The translations under genes and the position numbers were made by a program. This document shows positions 7,797 through 16,571 of a stretch of 64,000 bases of DNA, in pieces (position 1 is the stretch's first letter; each line of letters begins with the position of its first letter). This DNA comes from Palsa-504 sp963790065. GTDB lineage: Bacteria > Actinomycetota > Actinomycetes > Streptosporangiales > Streptosporangiaceae. The notes under the pieces are model-generated. The model was given only the letters and a program-made list of their open reading frames with translations, was not told the DNA's origin and ran no database searches. The stretch covers positions 1-64,000 of the forward strand of contig CAWBNK010000002.1 of NCBI GenBank assembly GCA_963790065.1, in the 5' to 3' direction.

Positions 7797-9320
7797 TCAG
7801 TTCTCCTTCGCCTGGGTGCGGGAGAGTCGTGACTGCAGGACGACGAGCAAGCCGAGGACGAGGACGGTCAGGCCGATCACGCGCAGGCCGGCGTCCGTGC
7901 CGGAGACGAACGCGGTGAGGACGTCGTGGGCGCGGCCAGGGGTGATCGTGGCGAGGGCCTGGGCCACGGTCTGCGGGTGGTGGGCGGCGCGGATGTCCGG
8001 CGGCAGCGCGGCCACGAACCGGGCGGTGAGCACGGTGCCGATGACGGCGACGCCGAGGGCGCTCCCGAACTCGCGGGTGGTGGCCTGCAGTCCGGCACCG
8101 ACCCCGGCCTGGGCCCGCGGCAGTGAGCCGGCGATGGCGCCGGACAGCGCCGGCAGGGCCAGCATCACCCCGATTCCGGTCACGACGAGCCACGCGGCGT
8201 AGACGGCGTACGGCGTCTGCGTGCCGCTTTTGGACAGCCCGAGCAACCCGCAGCCGACGAACGCGAAGGCCAGAGCGAGGGTGGCGTCGAGGCCGATGCG
8301 CTGAGGCAGGCGGGCCGCATGCCGTCCGCCCAGGATCATCGGCATGGTCAGCGGGATGATCCCCAGGCCGGTGAGCAGGACGCTGAAGCCCTTGCCGTAC
8401 TGCAGGAACGACGCGTTGACGTAGAACAGCGCGAACATGCCGAAGAAGACCGCCGTCATGCCGAGGCAGGCGCTGCGCAGGCCCGGGACGCGGAACAGCC
8501 GGGGATCGAGCAGCGGGTGCGCCACCTTCAGCTCGACCAGCACCCACGCCGTGAACAGCACCGCGGCGCAGGCGAATCCGGCCACGACGACCGGGCTGTC
8601 CCAGCCCGCCTCGGGGCCCTGGACGATGCCGAGCAGCAGCGCGACCGAACCGCCGGTCAGCAGCACCGCGCCGAGCGGGTCGAGGCGCCGGTGGTGAGCA
8701 GGGTCATGGCGCGCCGAGGCCGGCACGATACGTCCCGCGAGGGCGACGAGAACCAGCGAGATCGGTACGGCGACAGCGAACAGCCAGCGCCACGACCCGC
8801 CCGACAGGATCGCCCCGCCGCCGACGTTGCCGGCCACCCCGCCGATGCCGGTCATCGAGGCCCAGACGGCGATCGTGGCGCTCCTGCGTTCGGCGGGGAC
8901 GGCGTGCAGCAGGACGGCCAGCGTGTTGGGCAGCATGGCGCCCGCGCCGACGCCCGTGATCGCGCGGCTGGCCAGCAGGAGGGCCACGTCCGGTGCCGTC
9001 GCCGACATCAGCGCACCCGCCGCGAGTATGACCAGGCCGGCCAGCAGGACGCCCTTGTGCCCGAAGCGGTCGCCCGCGGCCCCGCCGGGGATGACCAGGC
9101 AGGCGAAGAAGATCACGTAGGTGTCGACGATCCAGACCAGCGCCGACGCGGACGGGTGCAGGGCGCTGGCGGCCAGCATCGGGACGGCGAGGTTGATCGC
9201 GGCGACCAACCCGACGACGAGCACGACGCAGGCAGACATGACCGCGAGCAGGCCGCGCGGTGAGACCGGACGGGAGGGCCGCGCCGGAGCGTGGTCGCGG
9301 GCCAAGACGTTGAGCGGCAT
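7797..9320 (-). CDS. DHA2-type MFS drug/metabolite exporter
   Basis: 507 residues with about 14 membrane helices, the size and topology of the EmrB/QacA branch of the major facilitator superfamily. Recognisable elements are the motif-A-like GDRFGHKGVLLAGLVIL between helices 2 and 3 and the motif-C-like VGGGAILSGGSWRWLFAVAVP region. It would export a hydrophobic compound using the proton gradient. The ATG at 9320 is chosen because the protein then starts just before the first helix; further upstream the frame runs into the divergent LysR gene. The divergent LysR regulator 75 bp away, with an operator between them, probably controls it. Confidence 0.85.
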   Translation of the reverse strand: MPLNVLARDHAPARPSRPVSPRGLLAVMSACVVLVVGLVAAINLAVPMLAASALHPSASALVWIVDTYVIFFACLVIPGGAAGDRFGHKGVLLAGLVILAAGALMSATAPDVALLLASRAITGVGAGAMLPNTLAVLLHAVPAERRSATIAVWASMTGIGGVAGNVGGGAILSGGSWRWLFAVAVPISLVLVALAGRIVPASARHDPAHHRRLDPLGAVLLTGGSVALLLGIVQGPEAGWDSPVVVAGFACAAVLFTAWVLVELKVAHPLLDPRLFRVPGLRSACLGMTAVFFGMFALFYVNASFLQYGKGFSVLLTGLGIIPLTMPMILGGRHAARLPQRIGLDATLALAFAFVGCGLLGLSKSGTQTPYAVYAAWLVVTGIGVMLALPALSGAIAGSLPRAQAGVGAGLQATTREFGSALGVAVIGTVLTARFVAALPPDIRAAHHPQTVAQALATITPGRAHDVLTAFVSGTDAGLRVIGLTVLVLGLLVVLQSRLSRTQAKEN

Positions 9321-9356
9321 GACCACGACGTTAGGGACGTCATGGATCTGCGCGCC

Positions 9357-9393
9357 ACGCAACTTTCGTAATGAACCTTTGCGTAGCATGCAA
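9357..9393. promoter_or_regulatory. putative LysR operator
   Basis: The 75-bp divergent gap contains ACGCAA (9357-9362) paired with TTGCGT (9379-9384), and an overlapping palindrome TTGCGTAGCATGCAA (9379-9393) whose inner bases give the T-N11-A pattern of LysR-type operators. The palindrome abuts the ATG of the LysR gene, consistent with autorepression and control of the exporter. Confidence 0.55.
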
Positions 9394-9395
9394 CT

Positions 9396-10292
9396 ATGCC
9401 CGAGCAGCTCGACCTCAACCTGCTGCGCGTGTTCGACGCGCTGCTCACCGACGGCAGCGTCACGGCGGCGGCCGAGCGCCTGCACCTGTCCATCCCGGCG
9501 ACCAGCCGCGCGCTGGGGCGGCTGCGGCGGGCGATGGGCGACCCGATCCTGGTGCGGGCCGGCCGCGGTATGGCTCCCACGCCGTTCGCCCTGCGCACCG
9601 CGCCGCGGGTGCGGTCACTGCTCGACGAGGCATCGGCCCTGATCAGCGCCGACCGCGAGATCACGGCGGCCGAGCTCAAGCGCACCTTCACGATCCGGAT
9701 CAACGACGGCGTAGCCGCGACCCTGGCCGCCGCGGCCGTCGAAGCCACGGCCGCGGCGGCGCCGGGCGTGGTCTTGCGCTTCGTGGCCGAGGGCAGCGAG
9801 AGCATCGAGGCCCTCCGCGACGGCTCGATCGACCTGGACATCGGCGCGGGTGAGGTCGCCGTTCCCGACATCCGGACCGCCCTGCTGTACCGCGAACGGA
9901 TGGTCGGCATCGTCCGCGCGGACAGCCCGCTGGGCCGTCACCGCCGCCCGACGCTGGCGCAGCTGGGCCAGTATCCGCACGTCTCGGCCTCCCGCCGCGG
10001 ACGTGCCCGCGGGCCGCTCGACGAGGTGCTCGAGGCCGCGGGCCTGCAGCGCCACGTCGCCGCCGTCGTTCCCACCCACGCCGTTGCCGTGCTCCTGGTC
10101 GCGTCAAGCCGATACGTCGGCCTCGTTCCGCAGCGCCTGGCCGAGCAATACGGCCAGGCTCTCGGTCTCCGCTCGTTTCCCATCCCCGCGGCCTTGCCGG
10201 AAATCGAGGTGCGGCAGCTCTGGCACGTACGGCTCGACGCCGACCCGGCGCAGCGCTGGCTGCGCGACACGATCCGCAGTGCGCTCGGCTGA
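9396..10292 (+). CDS. LysR family transcriptional regulator
   Basis: 298 residues. The N-terminal winged helix-turn-helix is LNLLRVFDALLTDGSVTAAAERLHLSIPATSRALGRLR, shown here by its start and end LNLLRVFDALL and TSRALGRLR. A linker helix follows, then a periplasmic-binding-like effector domain (about residues 90-295) with the usual IGAGEVAVPDIRTALLYRERM stretch cut by a hinge. It is divergent from the DHA2 exporter and shares its operator region, so it most likely senses an exported compound. The ligand cannot be predicted. Confidence 0.88.
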   Translation: MPEQLDLNLLRVFDALLTDGSVTAAAERLHLSIPATSRALGRLRRAMGDPILVRAGRGMAPTPFALRTAPRVRSLLDEASALISADREITAAELKRTFTIRINDGVAATLAAAAVEATAAAAPGVVLRFVAEGSESIEALRDGSIDLDIGAGEVAVPDIRTALLYRERMVGIVRADSPLGRHRRPTLAQLGQYPHVSASRRGRARGPLDEVLEAAGLQRHVAAVVPTHAVAVLLVASSRYVGLVPQRLAEQYGQALGLRSFPIPAALPEIEVRQLWHVRLDADPAQRWLRDTIRSALG

Positions 10293-10388
10293 GCTGGCGG
10301 CGGCGGCCAGGTTCCCCCCGCTGAAATGCCGCAAACGGATTGCTCCTCTGGCATACTGCGACGCAAAGCGGGATGGGGAGGGCGTGCC

Positions 10389-11180
10389 GTGATCGGCTTC
10401 AGGCATGGCGCTGCAACCTCTACGGGCCGCGTGCGGCGGGTGAACGAGGACAGCTACCTTACCGCCCCGCCGATTTACGCGGTTGCCGACGGAATGGGCG
10501 GCCATGGCTCGGGGGATCTCGCGAGTGCGCTCGCCGTGCAGGTGCTTGCACGCTGCGCGGCCCTGCACCCGCTGTTCCTCGAGGCGGTGCTGGCCGCGCT
10601 TGAGGAGGCCAACCAGGTCATCATCGAGCGCGAGTCGGGCAACCCGATGGGCACCACGGTCACCGGCCTGGTCGGCCTGGGCACTGCGGGTGCGGATCAC
10701 CTGATGGTGTTCAACGTCGGGGACTCGCGCGTGTACCGGCTAGCCGCCGACGGGATCGAGCAGCTGACCGTGGACCACTCCGAAGTGCAGGAACTCCTGC
10801 TCGACGGGATGATCACCCGTGAGCAGGCACGCATCCACCCCCGCAGGAACATCGTCACCCGCGCCCTGGGCACTGACCCCATGCTGCTCGCCGACCACTG
10901 GCTGCTGCCCGCCGTCGGCGGTGACCGGTTCCTATTGTGCTCTGACGGACTGTTCGGCGAGCTGCCGGACGAGGTGATCCTGCCGCTGCTCTCCTCCGGC
11001 ACTCCGCAGCAGGCGGCCGAGGCACTCGTCATGGCGGCCAACGACGTCGGCGGTCACGATAACATCACGGCGGTCATTGTGGACATCGAGTCGGACGACG
11101 ACGGCGCGGATGAGACGACGATGCCGCGTGAGGCGCTCGACGCCCAGGTCCTTGGTGGTGCTCATGACGGCGATAGCTGA
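10389..11180 (+). CDS. PP2C family Ser/Thr protein phosphatase
   Basis: 263 residues with the full PP2C metal-site set: RVNEDS, VADGMGGHGSG, VGDSRVYR, LLCSDGLFGE and GGHDNITAV. It removes phosphate from Ser/Thr of proteins using two Mn/Mg ions. The GTG at 10389 is preceded by GGGGAGGG at a spacing of six, and the protein starts at the first strand. The stop lies 14 bases inside the next gene, so phosphatase, FHA protein and kinase form a coupled three-gene operon. It probably counteracts the kinase encoded two genes downstream. No membrane segment is visible. Confidence 0.92.
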   Translation: MIGFRHGAATSTGRVRRVNEDSYLTAPPIYAVADGMGGHGSGDLASALAVQVLARCAALHPLFLEAVLAALEEANQVIIERESGNPMGTTVTGLVGLGTAGADHLMVFNVGDSRVYRLAADGIEQLTVDHSEVQELLLDGMITREQARIHPRRNIVTRALGTDPMLLADHWLLPAVGGDRFLLCSDGLFGELPDEVILPLLSSGTPQQAAEALVMAANDVGGHDNITAVIVDIESDDDGADETTMPREALDAQVLGGAHDGDS

Positions 11181-12693
11181 CGTCAGCTACGCACCTGGCA
11201 CGCTGACTGCCGTGGCGGGTGACCGTTGCTGGGTGCTCATCGACGCGACACCAGACTCCCCGGCGGTGGACTGGCTCTGGCAGCAGCTCGGCCAGCGCGT
11301 CCGGCCAGAAGCGATACTCGCCGGGCTACTCGGCGCCGGTTTCGCGGGCGCGACGGAATTCGCGCTGCTATACCAGGAGGACAGCGACGCTCACCGGCTG
11401 TTCTGCCGTGGCGCCGTCGCCGCCACGGTCCAGGGCACCGAGCCGGCCCATGATGGCGTCGCTAGCGGGCCTGCCGAGGCAAGGCGGATCGACGGCGGCG
11501 GCCTGCTGACCTGGCGGGAGCACGCGGTCCCGGGCACCGTCAGGCGTATCTTGCTCGGCGCGCCCCCCGCCGATGGCGCGCTACGGCTGCCCGCGACGGT
11601 CGGCGTACTGCTGGCCAGCTGCGTGATCATTGACCTGACCCACGCCGCGGTACGCGAGGGGGTGCCCTACGATCCGGTGCCTGCCGTCATGCGGACCGTC
11701 AGCGACCCCAGTCACCCGATCGACGCCATCCCCCATGCCGCCGGTCCCCAGGCGGCTGACCAAGCCGCTTACGCGCTCTATCCCGATACGGTGACGATGA
11801 CCGCTCCGCCGAGCATCGCCGAGGGCATCGGATCCCCGTCCGCCAGCCGTCCGCTTCCCGCCCCTGCCGACGGTCCGCCTCCCGTGGTAGCTGAGGAGTA
11901 CGACTTCCTCTGGGGCGCCACGGAGGCGCGGTCGGTCGCGGACGCGGCGATCAGGGCGCCGGATGCTGATGTCGCTCGCTCGCCCGCATTCCCCGCACCT
12001 GATGCGTTCAACGGCATGAGCCCAGGGACAGGAATGGCCATGAGCGTGCAGCCCTCGCTCCCGCCATTGACGTCGTCACCGCTGCCGACGGCGGGCAGGC
12101 TGATCGATGCCATGCCCTGGGGACCAGACCCGGCGGCGCCGGACGAGACCGACGAGACCGGGTTCACGGTCAAGCGCGGCAATCTGCCAGTACCGGCCAG
12201 TTGGGCGGCACCGCCCCCGGACAAGATCGGCCCGGCGGTCCCGGCGCTGATCTGCCCGGTCGGGCACGTGAACCCGCCGAGCGAGGCGCGCTGCCGCAGG
12301 TGCGGCGCGGCGCTGCCGCCGGATCCCGTGGTCGTGCCGCGACCGGTGCTAGGCGTGCTCCGGCTATCGGTCGGCGACATGATCTCGCTCGACCGGGACG
12401 TGGTCATGGGACGGAATCCGAAGCCCGACAACCCTGGTGCGGATGGGGAGGAACGTCCGCATGTCGTCAGGCTGCCGAGCCAGGACAGTGACATCTCCCG
12501 CACTCACCTGCGGGTGACGCTCGACGGATGGCATGTCCTCGTCACCGACCTGAACTCAACGAACGGGACGTTGGTGACGCTGCCTGACCGGGAGCCTGAG
12601 CAGCTCCGCCCCGGTCAGCCCACGCCCATCAAGCCCGGTACCGTCGTGACGCTGGCCGACGGTATCGACTTCCGCTACGAGGTACCTGAGTGA
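11164..12693 (+). CDS. zinc-ribbon and FHA domain protein
   Basis: 509 residues. The first ~220 residues are of unknown fold and are followed by a low-complexity Pro/Ala-rich linker. A small zinc-ribbon-like segment (CPVGHVNPPSEARCRRCG) comes next, then a C-terminal FHA domain (about residues 395-509) with GRN and SRTHLRV and the NSTNGT loop that contacts phosphothreonine. FHA domains read threonine phosphorylation, so this is a likely reader of the kinase encoded just downstream. The ATG at 11164 overlaps the phosphatase gene and the stop overlaps the kinase GTG (GTGA), indicating tight co-expression. The N-terminal part may be a partner-binding region for the type VII-like apparatus; that is inference. 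Confidence 0.78.
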   Translation: MTAIADVSYAPGTLTAVAGDRCWVLIDATPDSPAVDWLWQQLGQRVRPEAILAGLLGAGFAGATEFALLYQEDSDAHRLFCRGAVAATVQGTEPAHDGVASGPAEARRIDGGGLLTWREHAVPGTVRRILLGAPPADGALRLPATVGVLLASCVIIDLTHAAVREGVPYDPVPAVMRTVSDPSHPIDAIPHAAGPQAADQAAYALYPDTVTMTAPPSIAEGIGSPSASRPLPAPADGPPPVVAEEYDFLWGATEARSVADAAIRAPDADVARSPAFPAPDAFNGMSPGTGMAMSVQPSLPPLTSSPLPTAGRLIDAMPWGPDPAAPDETDETGFTVKRGNLPVPASWAAPPPDKIGPAVPALICPVGHVNPPSEARCRRCGAALPPDPVVVPRPVLGVLRLSVGDMISLDRDVVMGRNPKPDNPGADGEERPHVVRLPSQDSDISRTHLRVTLDGWHVLVTDLNSTNGTLVTLPDREPEQLRPGQPTPIKPGTVVTLADGIDFRYEVPE

Positions 12694-14570
12694 GCCGACC
12701 GCCATCGCGCGACAGCGCACCGCCCGACCTGCCGGGATACCGCTTTATCAGGCACCTTGGGGCCGGCGGCAACGCCCAGGTGTACCTGTATGAGCAGGAC
12801 CTTCCGCACCGCGAGGTAGCGGTTAAGGTGCTCAACGAGTCCGCGCTGTCCGAGGCGGCCCGCCGCCGGTTCACCGCCGAGGCGAACGTGACCGCGGGCC
12901 TGGCTCACCGGCATATCGTCCAGGTCTTCGACGCCAAGGTCACCAGCGACGGCCGACCGTACATCGTGATGCCGTACTACCCGCAGCCGAACCTCTTTGT
13001 CCGGGCCCGCCGGGCGCACTTGTCGGTCGCGGAGGTGCTGCGCATCGGTATCCAGATCGGCAGTGCAGTGGAGACTAGTCACCGCCGCGGGGTGCTGCAC
13101 CGGGACATCAAGCCGCAGAACATCCTCACCGACTCCTACGGCGAGCCGGCCCTGACCGACTTCGGCATCGCCACGACCAAGGGCGGCGACGACGCCGAGG
13201 GTTTGTCGGTCCCGTGGTCGCCGCCGGAGATCCTGTACCGCACCGGGACGGGCGACCAGCGCTCCGACGTGTACTCGCTCGGTGCGACGCTGTGGCATGT
13301 GCTCGCCGGCCGGTCGCCGTTCGAGCAACCGGGCGGCGACAATAAGCCGCTCGCGCTCATGGGCCGGATCAAGTCCGACCCGGTGCCGCACACGGGCCGC
13401 GCCGACGTGCCCGACGGGCTCGAGCGGCTACTGCGGCAGGCCATGGCCAAGGACCCGGCGGCCCGGCCCCAGACGGCGATGGAGCTGATCCGAGGGCTGC
13501 AGTCGGTCGAGCAGGAGCTGCGGCTGCCGCTCACCCAGCCCATCCTGCCCGCGAGTGATCCGGGGGATACACCGGACGGCGACACCCACGGCACCCGCGC
13601 TGGACAGCCGTCCCCGGGACAGACGGTTACGCCGCTGTGGGGCGGCGCGGCCGGGGACGCGACCATCGCCCGCGCGGCCCGGGCAAACACCTCCTGGGCG
13701 GCCCCGGCTCGGCGGCCCGCTAGCGATAACAGCGATGGTGCCAGGGCGGGAAGGCACGGCTCAGCGCGGCCCGCCGCCTGGTCTGTTCCTGATGCTGTCC
13801 CGGGCGACGCCGACGATCCCACCCGCGCGCGGGGCCCGCGGCTACTCGACCCGTGGGGCCCGGCACCTGGCGCGCAGGAGCAGCAGATGCGGGCCGGCTA
13901 TCCGATGCCGCCCGACTCGCGGGACTGGATGGCCGACGGCGCGTCCGGCGGCCGCGTCCGGCAGTTTCCGCCGGAGGCGCCCGAGCTGGCCACGCTGGCA
14001 CGCCCTCGTGCCATCGTCCCTGGGAGCGGGGCCGACTTCGGCGCGACAGACGCGCGCGCCTCATGGCGGACGGATCAGGACGAGTCCGGCCGTCCGCCTG
14101 GGGCCGGTGCCCACGCAGGCGACGCAGGACGTCAGGGAAGACGTAGATCAGGTCGCATCCTGGCGCTCTCGGGAGGCGGTGTGCTGCTGGCCGCGGCGGC
14201 GGCCGCGGCAATCTTGGGCCTCGGCCACGGCGGCGGCAACCCGGCACCGACCCTGACGACAGGCGTCCAGCCCACTCAGCCCGGCGGTGCCCAGGATCCC
14301 TTGGTGCCGGCACCCGGTACACCCACGGTGACCACCCGCAGTATCGGCGGCCAGCAAGTCGAATTCAGCTGGCACTACAACTACTCCGCACCGAACGATT
14401 CGTTCCGCGTGCAGGTAAACGGGGGCAGCTGGAAGCCTGTCATTCCGAATAAGCCAGACCTCGTGCTCAGCGTCGCTCAGGGGCAGCCAGTGTGCATCCT
14501 GGTTCAGGTCATCAGCGCCCAGGGTGTGGGTTCACCGGTATCAAACCAGAAATGCTGGCCGAAATCATGA
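12690..14570 (+). CDS. transmembrane Ser/Thr protein kinase (PknB-like)
   Basis: 626 residues. The cytoplasmic kinase domain (about 15-275) has glycine loop LGAGGNAQVYL, ATP lysine K46, catalytic loop HRDIKPQNIL with D139, and DFG at 157-159. A long disordered Pro/Ala/Gly juxtamembrane region follows, with one membrane helix at about 490-512. An extracellular tail of about 110 residues ends in an FN3-like fold with paired cysteines near the end. It overlaps the FHA gene by GTGA. With the phosphatase and FHA reader it makes a complete phospho-signalling set; the convergent type VII-like operon, whose EccC also carries an FHA domain, is the obvious candidate target (inference). Confidence 0.92.
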   Translation: MSRPPSRDSAPPDLPGYRFIRHLGAGGNAQVYLYEQDLPHREVAVKVLNESALSEAARRRFTAEANVTAGLAHRHIVQVFDAKVTSDGRPYIVMPYYPQPNLFVRARRAHLSVAEVLRIGIQIGSAVETSHRRGVLHRDIKPQNILTDSYGEPALTDFGIATTKGGDDAEGLSVPWSPPEILYRTGTGDQRSDVYSLGATLWHVLAGRSPFEQPGGDNKPLALMGRIKSDPVPHTGRADVPDGLERLLRQAMAKDPAARPQTAMELIRGLQSVEQELRLPLTQPILPASDPGDTPDGDTHGTRAGQPSPGQTVTPLWGGAAGDATIARAARANTSWAAPARRPASDNSDGARAGRHGSARPAAWSVPDAVPGDADDPTRARGPRLLDPWGPAPGAQEQQMRAGYPMPPDSRDWMADGASGGRVRQFPPEAPELATLARPRAIVPGSGADFGATDARASWRTDQDESGRPPGAGAHAGDAGRQGRRRSGRILALSGGGVLLAAAAAAAILGLGHGGGNPAPTLTTGVQPTQPGGAQDPLVPAPGTPTVTTRSIGGQQVEFSWHYNYSAPNDSFRVQVNGGSWKPVIPNKPDLVLSVAQGQPVCILVQVISAQGVGSPVSNQKCWPKS

Positions 14571-14592
14571 AGTACGGTGAGCCTGTTCCTGG

Positions 14593-15192
14593 CTAGGCAA
14601 GGAGCCAGGCTGCGGCCTTCGCGATCGAGGGAAACTGGACCGGGACCGGGCCACGCCCCGTGGTGGCGGTACCGCGAGCCACCCGGATCGAGCGGATGCC
14701 CTCTGGGCGGACGACGTGCAGCACGGCTGCCGCCGGTGGCGGGACTCCGGGTTCGTCCACGGTGAATCCCTTGGCATGGATCGCCTCAGCCACGCTCGTG
14801 AGCGCCCGCCACTGGCCTGGCGGCGGGCTGACGGTGAAGTAGTGCACGCCGGCCGGGGCGACCAGGTGGCTGAGCTCGACGTCAGTGACTGACAGCCCGT
14901 ACAGATAGACGGTCAGTCCCCGGTGGAACCAGGTGCCGTCCGCGGTCTTCAGCATGAACCCCACCCGGGGACCAGTGCCGAGCCGCTTGAGTACTTCGGC
15001 GGCTGCCCCGGTGGGATCGCCGCCGGGCGTGGCCAGGTCACGGACAGCCAGGGATCGGCGTCCACGCAGCACGGCGGCGGCGACCTGGACGCGGTCGGCG
15101 TTGTTTATGGTGGGCAGCGGGGCTGCCCAGGCGCCGTCGGCGCGAAGCGCGAGCGCGGCAGCCTCGTCATCGGTGAGTGCGAGCTTATCCAT
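14593..15192 (-). CDS. hypothetical protein at the end of the type VII-like operon
   Basis: 199 residues beginning MDKLALTDDEAAAL, with no signal peptide or membrane helix. The ATG at 15192 gives an eight-base overlap with the WXG-headed gene upstream, so it is the last gene of the leftward operon. Its position next to secreted substrates and its general two-half alpha/beta character recall EspG-type export chaperones, but it is shorter (EspG is near 280 residues) and I see no decisive motif. Treat as unknown; a chaperone or immunity-like partner of the upstream protein is the best guess. Confidence 0.55.
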   Translation of the reverse strand: MDKLALTDDEAAALALRADGAWAAPLPTINNADRVQVAAAVLRGRRSLAVRDLATPGGDPTGAAAEVLKRLGTGPRVGFMLKTADGTWFHRGLTVYLYGLSVTDVELSHLVAPAGVHYFTVSPPPGQWRALTSVAEAIHAKGFTVDEPGVPPPAAAVLHVVRPEGIRSIRVARGTATTGRGPVPVQFPSIAKAAAWLLA

Positions 15193-16108
15193 CTGATGAG
15201 TGTCCGCCCAGTGCCATGTTGAACAGTTCGCCCTTGTCCTGCAGCAGTTCCTGCCACATCTCACCTGGCAGCGGAGCGTAGTCCTCCTTGAGGTTCTGCC
15301 AGCTGAACGGAGAAGGGATGGGGCCGCCGTTGACGACCTCGTTGACGTCGGCCTTGGCCATCTCGATGTCGAAATCGCCAAACCAGCCCACCACGGGCAC
15401 CATCCCGACCGAGTCCGCCGCGGCGTCCACGACATGGTTGGCCGCCCCATAGGCGTTGCCTGCGGCCACGTCTCGTCCTGCCTGAGTTAGGTCTACACCG
15501 ACGGAGGTCACGCCGATGCCTAGGGCAACCGGCTCGATAACCTTGCCGAGGACCTTGTAAGCGTGCGTCTTCACCAACACGTCGTCGGCATCCCGCAGCT
15601 CCGGGGCGTCGTGCAGCCAGCGGACCGTCTTGGTGTCCTCGATATAGGGGAAGACCGGATCCTCAGTGTGCTTCTCCAGCCATGTCCAGGGGCCGTCGCC
15701 CGTCGGTTCCGGATCGCCATGACCGAAGAGCTGCTGCTCCTTACTCAGCAGGTACAGGGGTATGTTGGTCCATTCCGCCACCTTCTCCGCCCCCTGCCAC
15801 AGATCATCGACGACCCTCCCGACCGTCCAGCCGCCTTCCGCGGCGCTCGCGGACGTCTGCTGGCTGATGTTGCTGACGAGGTGAGTGTGCAGATCTCTTA
15901 GGGTGTTGTACGCGGCGAGGAGCGCCGGGCGGTTCTTGGACTGCCAGTCCTGTTCGAAGGTGGTCGCCACCGGGCCGTTCCAGAGGTGGGTGAGCGTGCT
16001 TACGACACCCGTGAGGGTACTCACGAGGTTGTCCAGCGTCTGGGCGTCCGCGTCGATCTGCTTCGCCAGGCCCTGCAGCTGATCCACGTCCATGCCCTCG
16101 AACGACAT
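15185..16108 (-). CDS. WXG100-headed protein, candidate type VII substrate
   Basis: 307 residues. The first ~100 residues form a helical hairpin of WXG100 type with W43-N-G45 at the turn, the same position as in the small WXG100 protein upstream. After a Ser/Ala-rich spacer, a ~200-residue C-terminal region carries a glycine-rich hydrophobic stretch (VALGIGVTSVGVDL to VGMVPVVGWFGDF). This is the shape of secreted effectors with a WXG targeting head, though no toxin active site is recognised. A good AGGAG lies ahead of ATG 16108. The overlapping downstream gene could be its chaperone or immunity protein (inference). Confidence 0.68.
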   Translation of the reverse strand: MSFEGMDVDQLQGLAKQIDADAQTLDNLVSTLTGVVSTLTHLWNGPVATTFEQDWQSKNRPALLAAYNTLRDLHTHLVSNISQQTSASAAEGGWTVGRVVDDLWQGAEKVAEWTNIPLYLLSKEQQLFGHGDPEPTGDGPWTWLEKHTEDPVFPYIEDTKTVRWLHDAPELRDADDVLVKTHAYKVLGKVIEPVALGIGVTSVGVDLTQAGRDVAAGNAYGAANHVVDAAADSVGMVPVVGWFGDFDIEMAKADVNEVVNGGPIPSPFSWQNLKEDYAPLPGEMWQELLQDKGELFNMALGGHSSDG

Positions 16109-16205
16109 CGGTGTGCTCCTTTCATTTCTCTCGGCTCGTCGCGAGGCCAGAAGCCTGCGGTGCCGCCCGAAGCGCGCGGCACCGCAGACTGCTAGCGCCA
16201 CGGGC

Positions 16206-16478
16206 CTAGTACTGGGTGGACGCCGTCTGCTGCGCGTTGTAGTTCGACTGCAGGTGCTGGTGCAGCTGGGTGAGGTCGTTGTGCGCCTGGTTCAGAGCGG
16301 ACGTGAAGCTCGGCCACTGGCTGTGGAACTGATTGGCATCCGCACCGGACCAGCTGTGCTCGATCGTCGAGTACGCCTGGGTGGTCGAGCCGATGAGGGT
16401 CTCCAGCTCGTTGACCGCGTTGCCGAGCGTGGACAGGACGGGGCTGACCGCGTCAAGATCCATGCCTTCCATTGCCAT
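16206..16478 (-). CDS. WXG100 (ESAT-6-like) protein
   Basis: 90 residues, the standard WXG100 length. Two amphipathic helices flank the W43-S-G45 turn (HSWSGADANQFHSQW). Such proteins dimerise and are exported by the EccC-type ATPase encoded directly upstream. There is a GGAGA ahead of ATG 16478. It starts with almost the same residues as the longer neighbour (MAMEGMDLD versus MSFEGMDVD), so the two may have arisen by duplication and may form a heterodimer. Confidence 0.85.
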   Translation of the reverse strand: MAMEGMDLDAVSPVLSTLGNAVNELETLIGSTTQAYSTIEHSWSGADANQFHSQWPSFTSALNQAHNDLTQLHQHLQSNYNAQQTASTQY

Positions 16479-16571
16479 GTGATTTCTCCAATCATCTCGG
16501 TGGGATATGCATCCCGGTTGGTTACTGCGGTGGGAAGGAAAAGCCTGGGGAAGCGTGGGACCACGCGCCGT